Below are positions 8,368-16,454 of a stretch of 64,000 nt of DNA, piece by piece. Each line of letters opens with the position of its first letter. The stretch's first letter is position 1. The notes beneath the pieces were generated by a model. The model was not told where the DNA came from. It searched no databases and worked only from the letters and a program-made list of their open reading frames with translations. The stretch lies in contig NZ_JAINVG010000007.1 of NCBI RefSeq assembly GCF_020400725.1, forward strand, positions 115,384 through 179,383, written 5' to 3'. Source of the DNA: Streptomyces sp. NK15101 (GTDB lineage: Bacteria > Actinomycetota > Actinomycetes > Streptomycetales > Streptomycetaceae). The position numbers and the translations under genes are program-made.

Positions 8368-9108
8368 ATGGCCGTCATGTTCGTCGCAGCCACCCAGTTC
8401 ACCCCGGTCGCCGGGGACATCGACGCCAACGTCCGTACGATCGCCGGTCTGGTCCGGGCGGCCGGGGCGGAGGGGGCCCGTGTGGTCGTCTTCGCCGAGC
8501 TCTGCCTGACCGGGTACGAGCCCTCCCTGATCCGGGACACCCCCGCCCTGGTCCTGACCGAGGACGACCCCCGCCTCGCACCCGTACGGGAGGCCTGCCG
8601 GGACGCCGGCGCGGCGGCCGTGGTCAACGGGCCGGTGCGGACGGGGGATTCGGAAGGACCGAACGGTTCCGTCGCCGGGATAACCTCGCTCGTGATCGGC
8701 CCGGACGGCTCGCTCCTCGCGCGCTACGACAAGCAGCACCTGTACGGGGTCGAGGCGGAGGTCTTCGAACCGGGCACCGCCGACGGGCGGTTCGCACTCG
8801 ACGGGGTCCGGTTCGCCCTGGCCACCTGCTACGACAACCGCTTCCCGGAACTGGCCGAGCGGGCCGCCGCCGACGACTGCGCGGTGTACCTGGCGAGTTC
8901 GGTGCTCTCCGCCGACAACGACTCCTTCGAGGAGGTGTATCCGGTGCGCGCCCGGGACTTCGGTCTGCACGTGGTGCTCGGCAACGTCCTGGGACCCAAC
9001 GAGGACGGGGTCGGCGGAGGCGGGGCCGGTGCCTGGGGCCCGGACGGCGGGCGGATCGCGGACGCGGGCCCGGAGAAGCCCGGTTTCGTGCTCGCCGAGG
9101 TGCGCTGA
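8368..9108 (+). CDS. Carbon-nitrogen hydrolase (nitrilase superfamily amidase)
   Basis: A 246-residue hydrolase of C-N bonds in amides or ureides. The catalytic triad is complete: Glu44 in VVFAELCLTGYEP, Lys122 in YDKQHLYG, and Cys154 in LATCYDNRFPE. Length and motifs fit the short single-domain amidase branch rather than true nitrilases. Starts at 8365, 8368 and 8377 are possible; GGGGGCGGG ends just before 8365, so 8368 gives the best spacing. A 14-bp terminator hairpin follows. It stands alone downstream of the LysR gene, with 43 bases between them, so cotranscription with the regulator is possible. The substrate cannot be told. Confidence 0.9.
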   Translation: MAVMFVAATQFTPVAGDIDANVRTIAGLVRAAGAEGARVVVFAELCLTGYEPSLIRDTPALVLTEDDPRLAPVREACRDAGAAAVVNGPVRTGDSEGPNGSVAGITSLVIGPDGSLLARYDKQHLYGVEAEVFEPGTADGRFALDGVRFALATCYDNRFPELAERAAADDCAVYLASSVLSADNDSFEEVYPVRARDFGLHVVLGNVLGPNEDGVGGGGAGAWGPDGGRIADAGPEKPGFVLAEVR

Positions 9109-9117
9109 CGCGGAGAG

Positions 9118-9150
9118 GCCGGGCGGCCGTGGGACACACGGCCGCCCGGC
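9118..9150 (+). terminator. Strong hairpin terminator after amidase gene
   Basis: Perfect 14-bp arms GCCGGGCGGCCGTG and CACGGCCGCCCGGC with a GGACA loop, 9 bases after the stop. It lies between convergent genes and may serve both. Confidence 0.8.
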
Positions 9151-9251
9151 TCCGGGGCGCCGTCACGGAACCCCCGGTCCGCGACGGCGCCCGCCCCCGT
9201 CACGGGGCGCTCGTCCCCTTACGGGACGCTGATCCCCTTACTCCGATCCCC

Positions 9252-11441
9252 TTACGGGGCGGTCAGGCCCAGCGTGTACGCGCCGGAACCGCTGTACGCG
9301 TGGACCACGTACCGGTAGTAGCCCGCGGTGCCGTAGTAGCTGGTGTCCTCGTCGGAGGACGCCGTGCCGCCGACGGCCACGTCCGCCCACGTCGACCCGT
9401 TCCACTTCTGCAGGTACAGGTCGAAGTCGGTGCCGGCCGGACCGCGCAGGCAGCCCACGTGGGTGCCGGAGGTCGCCGAGTAGTAGTACGAGCCGTCCGG
9501 CTGGGCCTGGGCCTGTCCGGAGGACAGGGTGCCCTGGTAGGTGTGCTCGGTGCTGTCGCAGCCGGTGGGCGGGGTCGTGGTGCCGACCGACAGCTGGTAG
9601 GTGACCGTGTGCGTGGCGGAGCCCTTACCGGTGACGGTGATCGGATACGTGCCGTTGGCGGTGCCCGCCGCCACCTGCACGGTCATCGTGGACGAGGAGC
9701 CGGAGGTCACCGAGGAGGGGCTGAAGGAGACGGTGACCCCGCTCGGGGCGCCGCTCGCGGAGAGCTGCACGGTCTGCGCGCTGCCGCCGGTGGTGGAGGT
9801 GTTCACCGTGGAGGTGACGGAGGCGCCCGGCTGCACCGAGCCCGAGGACGGGTTCAGGGCGAGCGAGAAGTCCGGGGTGGTGGTGCCGCCGCAGTCGGTC
9901 TCACCGGACTGGGCCGGCACGCCGACCGCGTTCCAGGCCGCCTTCACCGCGTTGCACTCGGCGCTGCCGTAGGTGTTCTTGGCCGTGCTCAGCGTCGCCC
10001 TGCGGGCGGCGGGGTGGTTCCAGGAGGAGGTCTTCATCAGCAGGGCGCCCATGAAGATCTTGCCGGCCTTCTGGATGCCGATGCCGGTCACCGAGGACGG
10101 GCCGCCGGAACATATCGGGCTGCTGGGCTTGCCGCCGCCCGGGTTGGAGCCCTCGGCGAGCAGGTAGAACCAGTGGTTCTGCGGGCCGGCCGCCGCGTGC
10201 ACCTCGGTGCCGGAGGTCAACTGGGTGTAGCAGTTGGGGTCGTTGTTGACGAGCGAGGGGTTGTACATGTTCCGGATCGGCTTGCCGTCGCCGAAGAAGT
10301 TGACCTTCTCGCCGACCGTGTAGTCCGGAGTGTCGTTGGGGTTGTTGGCGTAGTGCTCGGTGAGCGCGCCGAAGATGTCGCCGGTGGACTCGTTCATGCC
10401 GCCGTTCTCGTTGGACGAGCCGGCGGAGCCCGGGGTCCGGTCGAAGATCTCGTGGCCGTACTCGTGGGCCACGACGTCGATGCCGGTGAGCTGGTTGGAG
10501 CCGGTCTGGGACCGCCCGTAGGTCGTCTTCGTGCCGTCGTAGTACGCGTTGACCTCGGCGAGTCCGGCGCGGGCCGGGACCATGCCGCCCTGCCCGTTCT
10601 GGCCGTTGTAGCCGAACCACTCCTTGAGCATGGAGTGTTCCTTCTGCGCCGCGTACATGATGTCGACGCAGGCGGTCACCAGGTCGTTGGCGGTGCCGTT
10701 GCCCCACGGCGAGGAGCCGGTGTAGGCGCTGCCGTTCTGCCCGCCGCACTTGAAGCCGCCGCGGGTGGTGTCGGTCATCGAGGTCGCGGCGGTGTCGATG
10801 GTGACGTTGCCGTTGTGGTAGCCGCGGCCGTCGGCGTGCAGGATCTTGTCGGTGGCGCGGGCGACGGCCCCGGTGCGCGCGTCGACGTACGTGTCGAGGG
10901 AGCTCGGGGCGTCCTGCGCGGTCCGGCCGATGACCAGGGTGTGCCAGGTGAGGACGGCCTTGCCGCCCTTGAGGAGCACGGTCAGCTCGGGGGCGCTCGC
11001 GCTCTCGACCGAGGCCAGCTGCTTCCGGGCGGTGGCGAGGGCCGCGTCGGCCGTCACCTTCGCCTTCGTGGACAGCCGGATGGCGGGCGCCGGGGCGCCG
11101 GTGACCTCGCGGACCTTGCCGGAGCTGTCGGAGACGACGACCGCGTCGCCGCCGACGACCGGCAGGCCGCGGTAGGTGCGCTCGTACGCGGCGTAGTACA
11201 GGCCGTTCGCCCAGGGGGTGACGGACGTCCGGACGAGGTCCTCGTCGGCGCCGTGCCGCAGCTCGTCGAGGCCGCTGCTCGCGGCCTCGTCGGCGGCGGC
11301 GAGGGCGAGTGCCTTGCCGTGGCCCGGGGGTACGGGCCGCGCCTGCGGGGTCGCCGCGGTCGCCGGTCCGACGAGGGCGGTCGCGAGGCTCGCCGAGAGC
11401 GCCAGGGCGGCCACGGCCGCCGTGAGTCTGGTCGGGTGCAA
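9252..11441 (-). CDS. Secreted M4-family (thermolysin-like) neutral metalloprotease
   Basis: A 729-residue exported zinc endopeptidase. Order: Sec signal peptide (residues 1-29, ending ATA), FTP/PepSY propeptide to about residue 195, M4 catalytic domain with the zinc motif HEYGH at 326-330 and the third ligand Glu in NESTGDIFG about 24 residues later, then a Ser/Thr-rich Ig-like domain and a pre-peptidase C-terminal (PPC) beta-sandwich starting near CDSTEHTYQG. The downstream His of M4 enzymes is in GTEVHAAAGPQNHWFYLL. The C-terminal domains probably aid binding to substrate or maturation. Divergent from a LysR gene with a palindromic box between, a common Streptomyces arrangement for secreted proteases. 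Confidence 0.95.
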   Translation of the reverse strand: MHPTRLTAAVAALALSASLATALVGPATAATPQARPVPPGHGKALALAAADEAASSGLDELRHGADEDLVRTSVTPWANGLYYAAYERTYRGLPVVGGDAVVVSDSSGKVREVTGAPAPAIRLSTKAKVTADAALATARKQLASVESASAPELTVLLKGGKAVLTWHTLVIGRTAQDAPSSLDTYVDARTGAVARATDKILHADGRGYHNGNVTIDTAATSMTDTTRGGFKCGGQNGSAYTGSSPWGNGTANDLVTACVDIMYAAQKEHSMLKEWFGYNGQNGQGGMVPARAGLAEVNAYYDGTKTTYGRSQTGSNQLTGIDVVAHEYGHEIFDRTPGSAGSSNENGGMNESTGDIFGALTEHYANNPNDTPDYTVGEKVNFFGDGKPIRNMYNPSLVNNDPNCYTQLTSGTEVHAAAGPQNHWFYLLAEGSNPGGGKPSSPICSGGPSSVTGIGIQKAGKIFMGALLMKTSSWNHPAARRATLSTAKNTYGSAECNAVKAAWNAVGVPAQSGETDCGGTTTPDFSLALNPSSGSVQPGASVTSTVNTSTTGGSAQTVQLSASGAPSGVTVSFSPSSVTSGSSSTMTVQVAAGTANGTYPITVTGKGSATHTVTYQLSVGTTTPPTGCDSTEHTYQGTLSSGQAQAQPDGSYYYSATSGTHVGCLRGPAGTDFDLYLQKWNGSTWADVAVGGTASSDEDTSYYGTAGYYRYVVHAYSGSGAYTLGLTAP

Positions 11442-11527
11442 CGTCGTGCTCCGTTCAAGGGTGGGGGAGACGGATCATCGCGCCGAGTATGGGCGTGGAC
11501 ATGGCCAGTTCGGGACATCTCATCCGG

Positions 11528-11545
11528 CATAAGACGCGGGTTATG
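11528..11545. promoter_or_regulatory. Candidate LysR box upstream of M4 protease and its regulator
   Basis: CATAA-N8-TTATG: perfect 5-bp arms and the T-N11-A spacing of LysR sites (inner ATAA/TTAT). It lies 33 bases upstream of the LysR start and 86 bases upstream of the protease start, in one of the few A+T-rich patches. Confidence 0.55.
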
Positions 11546-11578
11546 GTGCGCCCGTGCGCCCCTGCGTACGCTGCTGAA

Positions 11579-12541
11579 ATGCAGCTGGAATTGAGGCATC
11601 TCGAAGCCGTCTGCCGGATAGCGGAAGCGGGCAGTCTGGGGCGGGCCGCCGGGCGGCTCGGGGTCTCGCAGCCGGCCCTGTCGGCGCAGCTGCGGCGCAT
11701 CGAGCGGGTCGCCGGCGGGGAGCTCTTCCTCCGCGGCCGGCACGGTGTGGAGCCCACTCCGCTGGGCGAGTTCGTGCTCGCCAAGGCGCGGCTCGTGCTC
11801 GGCGAGATGGACGCGCTGGTCGCCGGCGCCCGGGCCGTCGCCCCGCACACCCCGCTGCGGCTCGGCTGCATCCTGCTCGTCCTCGTCGACCGGCTGCTCG
11901 GGGAGCTGGAACAGGTCGTGACGGGGCGGGAGATCACCGTCACCGTGGAGCACTCGGCGACGACGCTGACCCGGCAGCTCGGCGCGGGGCGGTACGACGC
12001 CGTCCTGTACGGGGAGGTCAACGACCACGAGGTGCCGCTGCCCGAGGGGACGACGGCCCGCACCCTCGTCCCCAAGGAGCCCTTCTGCGTGCGGCTCTCG
12101 GCGGAGCACCCGCTGGCCGGCCGGGAGCGGATCGCGCTCGCCGAGCTCGCGGGCGAGTCCTGGATGACGCTGGTGGAGGACGACGACGGCGGCCCCGAGG
12201 CGCTGGTCGCGGCCTGTGAGAAGGCCGGGTTCACCCCGTCGCTGCGGCACCGGGTCGCCGACCGCAAGATGCACTACGACCTGATCGCGGCGGGCCGGGC
12301 GATCTCGATGAGCCAGCCGACCGCCCCGGCGGCGGAGGGCACGGTGCTGCGTCCCCTGGAGGGCGACCCGGTGACGGGGCGGATCCGGCTCGCCTGGAAC
12401 CGGGCCGCGGTACCGGCCCCGCAGGCGGAGCTGCTGTACCGGGCGGCGGCCCGCGCGTATCTGGCGGACGTCGGCAACAACGCCTTCCACCGGGCCTGGT
12501 GGGACGCGCGCCCGGAGCTGCACCCGGTCCTCGGCGACTGA
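11579..12541 (+). CDS. LysR family regulator of the adjacent secreted protease
   Basis: A 320-residue LysR-type regulator. DNA-binding helices lie at residues 3-60 (LRHLEAVCRIAEAGSLGRAAGRLGVSQPALSAQLRRIE), the effector domain after about residue 90. The ATG at 11579 matches the usual MQLELRHLEA start; upstream ATGs would give a non-homologous extension across the operator. It is the probable activator of the M4 protease by analogy with small-neutral-protease/LysR pairs known in Streptomyces. The end of the gene forms half of a terminator hairpin. Effector unknown. Confidence 0.9.
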   Translation: MQLELRHLEAVCRIAEAGSLGRAAGRLGVSQPALSAQLRRIERVAGGELFLRGRHGVEPTPLGEFVLAKARLVLGEMDALVAGARAVAPHTPLRLGCILLVLVDRLLGELEQVVTGREITVTVEHSATTLTRQLGAGRYDAVLYGEVNDHEVPLPEGTTARTLVPKEPFCVRLSAEHPLAGRERIALAELAGESWMTLVEDDDGGPEALVAACEKAGFTPSLRHRVADRKMHYDLIAAGRAISMSQPTAPAAEGTVLRPLEGDPVTGRIRLAWNRAAVPAPQAELLYRAAARAYLADVGNNAFHRAWWDARPELHPVLGD

Positions 12542-12552
12542 GGACCGGGTGC
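12520..12552. terminator. Hairpin spanning the LysR stop codon
   Basis: Perfect 13-bp arms GCACCCGGTCCTC and GAGGACCGGGTGC around a 7-base loop. The left arm is coding sequence and the stop codon lies at the loop/right-arm border. It sits 10 bases from the convergent pectate lyase stop and can serve both genes. Confidence 0.65.
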
Positions 12553-12561
12553 GGTACGGGG

Positions 12562-13380
12562 CTACCGGTAGGAGACGTCCGCGGCCGAGTAGCGGCAGGT
12601 GGTGCCGTCCGGGCCGGTGCCGATCTCCTTGGGCTCCTTGCCGGTGCTGTTCCCGGTGAAGCGGGTGCACGGCTTGGTCTTCCGCTCGGCGTCGCCGTGG
12701 ATCCGGATGTTCCGCAGGGTCGCCGTGTCGCCGTAGTTGGCGTTGACGCCGACGATCGACCTGCCGGGCGCGATGACGTCGACGTCGTTGATCAGGACCG
12801 TCCGCGCGTACTGCTTCCTGCAGTTGCCGCAGGAGCGGACGAGCTTGCCGAAGTCGGAGACCTGGAACCTGGTCACGACCAGCTTGCCCGCGCCGTTGAA
12901 CTGGAAGACCTTGTCGGAGGCGCTCCTCGCGCCGCCGCCGTACACCGCGTATACCGACGAGGCGGAGGTGCCCTTGAAGGTGGCGGCGTCCTCGCCGACG
13001 TTCTCCCACCAGACGTTCTGGAGGGTGCAGCTGCCGAGGCAGTGGACGCCGTCGGCGGCCGGCGTCCCGAGGATCACGTTCTTGAGGACGGCGCCGTCCT
13101 CGAGGACGAAGACCGGCTTCTGGCTCTCGTCCTGGCCGTCCGAGCCGAGCTCACCGGTGCCGTGGAAGCGCTTGAGCCCGCCGTCGTAGGTGCCGGAGAC
13201 CTCGATGGTCGTGGCGACCGGCTTGTCGCCCTTCGCCTCCGGCCAGGCCGCGACGGCGTCCGCCGCGCCCGCCGGTGCGAGCAGACCGCCGGCGACGACG
13301 GCCGCGCCGGTGATGCCGAGGGCGCTGAGGCCGCCGATGACCGCGCGCCGGCGACCCGTCTTCCGCTTGTGTGGCGTCAT
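12562..13380 (-). CDS. Secreted pectate lyase, PL3-like
   Basis: A 272-residue exported lyase that cleaves polygalacturonate by beta-elimination and needs calcium. Residues 1-40 form a twin-arginine-type signal (RRRAVIGGLSALGITGAAV...). The mature part is a short right-handed parallel beta-helix with the PL3 hallmarks VFVLEDGAVLKNVILG, ADGVHCLGSCTLQNVWWENVGEDAATF and paired cysteines (CGNC). Length fits single-domain PL3 enzymes; no carbohydrate-binding module is attached. It starts only 11 bases after the stop of the upstream EI24 gene. The job is probably plant-polymer use by a soil organism. Confidence 0.9.
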   Translation of the reverse strand: MTPHKRKTGRRRAVIGGLSALGITGAAVVAGGLLAPAGAADAVAAWPEAKGDKPVATTIEVSGTYDGGLKRFHGTGELGSDGQDESQKPVFVLEDGAVLKNVILGTPAADGVHCLGSCTLQNVWWENVGEDAATFKGTSASSVYAVYGGGARSASDKVFQFNGAGKLVVTRFQVSDFGKLVRSCGNCRKQYARTVLINDVDVIAPGRSIVGVNANYGDTATLRNIRIHGDAERKTKPCTRFTGNSTGKEPKEIGTGPDGTTCRYSAADVSYR

Positions 13381-13391
13381 GTGTTCCTTCT

Positions 13392-14243
13392 TCAGTGGGG
13401 GTGGTGGTGCACCCCCTGGTCGCCACCGGAGGAAGGAAGGTTGCCGCCTTCTTGATCGTTTTTCCGGCCGTCCTTCCGGGAGTCCTCGTCCGCGTCGTCA
13501 CCGGCCGTCTCGCCCCGCAGGTCACGGACCATCAGGGTGGCCCCGGCGACCGCTCCCGGCATGAGGAAGACCGCGACGAACGGGACCAGGAAGGCGAGCG
13601 TCAGCGGAACGCCGAAGCCCAGGGCGGCCATCCGGCGCCCGCGCAGCAGCCGCAGCCGCTCCTTGAGCTCGACGCCCCGGCGCTGGAGCGCGACGGCCGT
13701 CAGCTCCTCGGCGAGGAAGAAGCCGGAGACGCAGAAGCCGATGGCGGGGACGACGGTCTGGCCGACGACGGGGATGAACCCGCAGGCGAAGAGCAGGATG
13801 CCGTAGAACGCGACCCGCACCAGGATCCGCAGGCTGTCCCGGGCCGAGATCCACAGTTCGCGCCAGAGCGGCAGGCCCGACTCGGGGACCTCGCCGCCCT
13901 CGCTGCGGTCGACCTCCTCGGAGAGCGACTCGTAGAAGGGCTGGCCGACGAGGAGGGTGACGGCGGTGAAGGTGATCACCGCGAGGAAGAGCCCGAAGGC
14001 GAAGACGAGCCCTGTCAGGGCGCCGCGGAAGATCCCCTGCCAGGGCGAGGACCAGTCGTCGGCGAACGGCGTCGCCCACGCGGTCAGGTCGTCGGCGCCG
14101 TAACCGAGGCCGACGAGCGCGCCGGCGTAGAGGACGAGCGTCACGAGGCCGGGCAGCAGCCCGAAGCCGAACCAACGTCCGTGGCCGCCGACCCACTTCT
14201 GGCCCCGCACCAAGTAACCGAAACCCGCCCCGAAATCACGCAT
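13392..14243 (-). CDS. EI24 domain (CysZ-like) membrane protein
   Basis: A 283-residue integral membrane protein with about five hydrophobic segments (VTLVLYAGALVGLGYG, GLVFAFGLFLAVITFTAVTLLV, VAFYGILLFACGFIPVVGQTVVPAIGF, LAFLVPFVAVFLMPGAV). The FIPVVGQTVVPAIGF stretch is typical of EI24/CysZ-type proteins; CysZ transports sulfate in enterobacteria, but function in actinomycetes is not established. The C-terminal 50 residues are charged and His-tailed. The ATG at 14243 starts MRDFGAGFGYL, the common form in streptomycetes. It follows GPP34 by 49 bases and may be the last gene of that transcript or separate. Confidence 0.85.
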   Translation of the reverse strand: MRDFGAGFGYLVRGQKWVGGHGRWFGFGLLPGLVTLVLYAGALVGLGYGADDLTAWATPFADDWSSPWQGIFRGALTGLVFAFGLFLAVITFTAVTLLVGQPFYESLSEEVDRSEGGEVPESGLPLWRELWISARDSLRILVRVAFYGILLFACGFIPVVGQTVVPAIGFCVSGFFLAEELTAVALQRRGVELKERLRLLRGRRMAALGFGVPLTLAFLVPFVAVFLMPGAVAGATLMVRDLRGETAGDDADEDSRKDGRKNDQEGGNLPSSGGDQGVHHHPH

Positions 14244-14292
14244 GACGATCACCCTATCGGGGCCCCCGGGACCGGCCGGGCGGCCCCCGCGC

Positions 14293-14850
14293 TCAGCCGG
14301 AGCAGGCGAGCGGGAAGGCCGCGGCCTCCGTGGCGGCCCGGACGGCGAGGACGACCGGGTCCGTGCACTCCGGCCGCGGCGGCCCGGCCGGCCGGCGCAG
14401 GGCGTCCAGGAGCCAGGTGAGCGCGGCATCCGGCGGATGCCGGGGCACGGCGCCGGCGAGCGCGTACCCGTGCACCGGGAACAGCCCGAGGACCCGGCGC
14501 CGCACGGGCATCAGCAGACCCTGAGCGAGCAGCTGGTCCCGGGTCCCCTCCAGCACCTCGGGGCCCAGCCGCTCGATCCAGCCGCGTGGACCGCGCCCCC
14601 GCTCGGCGAACAGCAGCCGGCCGAGCACGAGGTCGACGACCGGGTCGGTGCAGCGCCCCGCGCCACGGACCACGACCTCGTCGTGCGAGACGCTGATCCG
14701 TCCCTCCAGGACGAGTTCGAGGAGGGCGGCGCCGGCCGCGCCGAATCCCAGCTCGGTCCGGAACGTCCGGGAGCGCAGCCGGGGGTCCTCGTGGGCCGCC
14801 AGGAGCAGCCGGGCGGGCAGCGGGCTTCGCGGGGCCGGGGGCGGTGTCAT
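14293..14850 (-). CDS. GPP34 (GOLPH3/Vps74-like) family protein
   Basis: A 185-residue soluble helical protein of the GPP34 family, whose eukaryotic members bind phosphatidylinositol-4-phosphate at the Golgi. Bacterial members, many in Streptomyces, have no settled role. Seen here: the conserved LLLAAHEDPRLRS opening, GAAGAALLELVLEGRISV, and a long helical C-terminus (GLFPVHGYAL). It starts five bases after the stop of the HExxH gene, so it is probably cotranscribed with the end of the ATP-grasp operon, but whether it serves that pathway is open. Confidence 0.75.
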   Translation of the reverse strand: MTPPPAPRSPLPARLLLAAHEDPRLRSRTFRTELGFGAAGAALLELVLEGRISVSHDEVVVRGAGRCTDPVVDLVLGRLLFAERGRGPRGWIERLGPEVLEGTRDQLLAQGLLMPVRRRVLGLFPVHGYALAGAVPRHPPDAALTWLLDALRRPAGPPRPECTDPVVLAVRAATEAAAFPLACSG

Positions 14851-14855
14851 GCGGG

Positions 14856-15971
14856 TCAGACGCCCAGGCGCTGCTTGACGTCGGCGAAGAACGGGATGTG
14901 CCGGTAGTCCTTCGCCGTCTCGTCGTAGTCGGTGTAGGCGTTGGTGAACGCGAGCAGGGCGGCCTTCACGTCCGCCACGGACTCGGTGTGGATGCGCCGT
15001 TCCACGGTCACGATCTCGTTCAGGAAGCGGGTCAGGACGGCGGGGAGCTCGGGCGCGAGGTGGATCCGGTCGCCGCGCAGGGCGATGCCGCCGTTCTCGA
15101 AGAGGTAGTTGAAGAGCAGCTGGGAGGCGACGGCGTCGTAGTTGGGCCGCGGGATGCCCTCGACGGCGTAGCGGAGCAGACGTTCCGCGAGCATGTACTC
15201 GTAGGCGCGGCGGGCCTCGTCGGCGGGGAGCCCGTCGTCCTCGAGGCAGACCAGCATCGAGGAGACGTCGACGCGGAGTTCCTCCAGGCCGGCGAGCGGC
15301 TTGAGCTTCTTGGCGTGGAGATAGTCGGGGATGGGCATGTCGCCCTGCCGGTGGTGGAACTCGTGCAGCCGCACCCACCAGGCGGACGCGGATTCGACGA
15401 GGTCGTCGTCGGCGTCCTGGAGGAGCGGGAAACTGCCCGGTGCCATCACCCCGTCGATCATCTTCCGGGTGATGCGGTTGTGGCGTTCGACGAACTTGTT
15501 GATGAAGTAGAAGATCAGGTCGTCGGGTTCCTGCCGACCGTCCAGGTGGTTCTCCGGGAAAAGGGCCACGACGACCCGGGACTGGAATCCCTCGGAGCAG
15601 GCGGTGATGTTCACCGGCATCGTGTTGCTGGCGTACCGCTCGGCCAGCAGCGGGTGGGTCGGCAGTGTCTCGTACGTCAGGTAGTCCAGCGACAGCCGGG
15701 GGAAGTAGGAGGCGTCGAAGTAGGAGAAGATGTGCTGGTCACGCCGGTTGTTGATATGGGCCTTGGTGCGCAGCAGCCGGGGTTCGTCGGCGAATCCGCG
15801 CAGGTCTTCCATGAGGGCCCGGGCGATGGGCTGTTCTCGCAGGTGCGGTGCGTTCTCCAGCTGTTTCAGCAGCCCGTCGAGGAATGCGGGATCGCGGGGA
15901 TCGGCTTTTCGGTCCAGGCTCTGGCGTATTCCGTCGACCTCGTCGATGACCCGCTTGATCTCTTCGCTCAT
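14856..15971 (-). CDS. HExxH protein of unknown family, last gene of ATP-grasp cluster
   Basis: A 371-residue, mostly helical, soluble protein. I do not recognise a named enzyme; proteins of this look may be catalogued as a DUF (DUF6421 is my best recollection, not checked). It has a zincin-like HEFHH at 203-207 and, 23 residues on, GLEELRVDVSS with Glu230/Glu231. This spacing recalls the HExxH + EExRxD zinc site of M49-type peptidases, so it may be a metal-dependent peptidase or a metal enzyme of other use. No signal peptide. The start overlaps the rhodanese stop by four bases (ATGA), which makes it part of the operon. In the pathway it could trim a peptide or a protecting residue; that is inference. 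Confidence 0.7.
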   Translation of the reverse strand: MSEEIKRVIDEVDGIRQSLDRKADPRDPAFLDGLLKQLENAPHLREQPIARALMEDLRGFADEPRLLRTKAHINNRRDQHIFSYFDASYFPRLSLDYLTYETLPTHPLLAERYASNTMPVNITACSEGFQSRVVVALFPENHLDGRQEPDDLIFYFINKFVERHNRITRKMIDGVMAPGSFPLLQDADDDLVESASAWWVRLHEFHHRQGDMPIPDYLHAKKLKPLAGLEELRVDVSSMLVCLEDDGLPADEARRAYEYMLAERLLRYAVEGIPRPNYDAVASQLLFNYLFENGGIALRGDRIHLAPELPAVLTRFLNEIVTVERRIHTESVADVKAALLAFTNAYTDYDETAKDYRHIPFFADVKQRLGV

Positions 15972-16432
15972 GTCACTGGCCCCCTTGTCTGGGTGGGATA
16001 GTTCTGGCGTTTCCAGTACTCCAGGCCGCCGATCATCTCCTTCACCCGGAATCCGGCACCCGCGAGCGCGGCGGCGGCCTTCGTGCCGGCATTGCAGGCG
16101 GGGCCCCAGCCGAACGTCACGTAGAGGGGCGCGGGATCGAGCCCGGCGAGGACGTCGGCCGTCATCGTGGGGTGCGGCACGCTCCGCGCGCCGGGCAGCG
16201 TCTCCTCGCGGTACGCGGCCTCCTGCCGGGCGTCGATCAGGACGAAGCCGGGCACGCCGTCGGAGACGTCGTGATGGACGTCGAAGGGGTCCGTCTCGCA
16301 GGCCAGCCGGGCCCGGAGGAAGTAGTCGAGCGCCTGTCCGGGCTCGGCGGCGGGGACGGCCAGCACCCGTGAGGCGGGTGAGGGCCGTCGGGGTGCTGTC
16401 GGTGCCGCAGCCGTGTCAGCCATCCGTGTCAT
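15968..16432 (-). CDS. Rhodanese-like domain protein
   Basis: A 154-residue single-domain rhodanese homologue. The core runs from FVLIDARQEAAYREETLPGARSVPH to GLEYWKRQNYPT. The active-site loop reads WGPACNAGTKAAAAL: a Cys lies in the loop but in the shifted CNxGTKAA form that is common in single-domain actinobacterial members rather than the classic CRxGxR. It may carry persulfide sulfur or be a phosphatase-like or binding variant. Start candidates are ATGs at 16432 and 16423; neither has a strong ribosome site. Overlaps the next gene by ATGA. Role in the cluster unknown; sulfur transfer to the product is one option. Confidence 0.75.
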   Translation of the reverse strand: MTRMADTAAAPTAPRRPSPASRVLAVPAAEPGQALDYFLRARLACETDPFDVHHDVSDGVPGFVLIDARQEAAYREETLPGARSVPHPTMTADVLAGLDPAPLYVTFGWGPACNAGTKAAAALAGAGFRVKEMIGGLEYWKRQNYPTQTRGPVT

Positions 16433-16454
16433 CCATGAAGGTCATCCATCCGTT

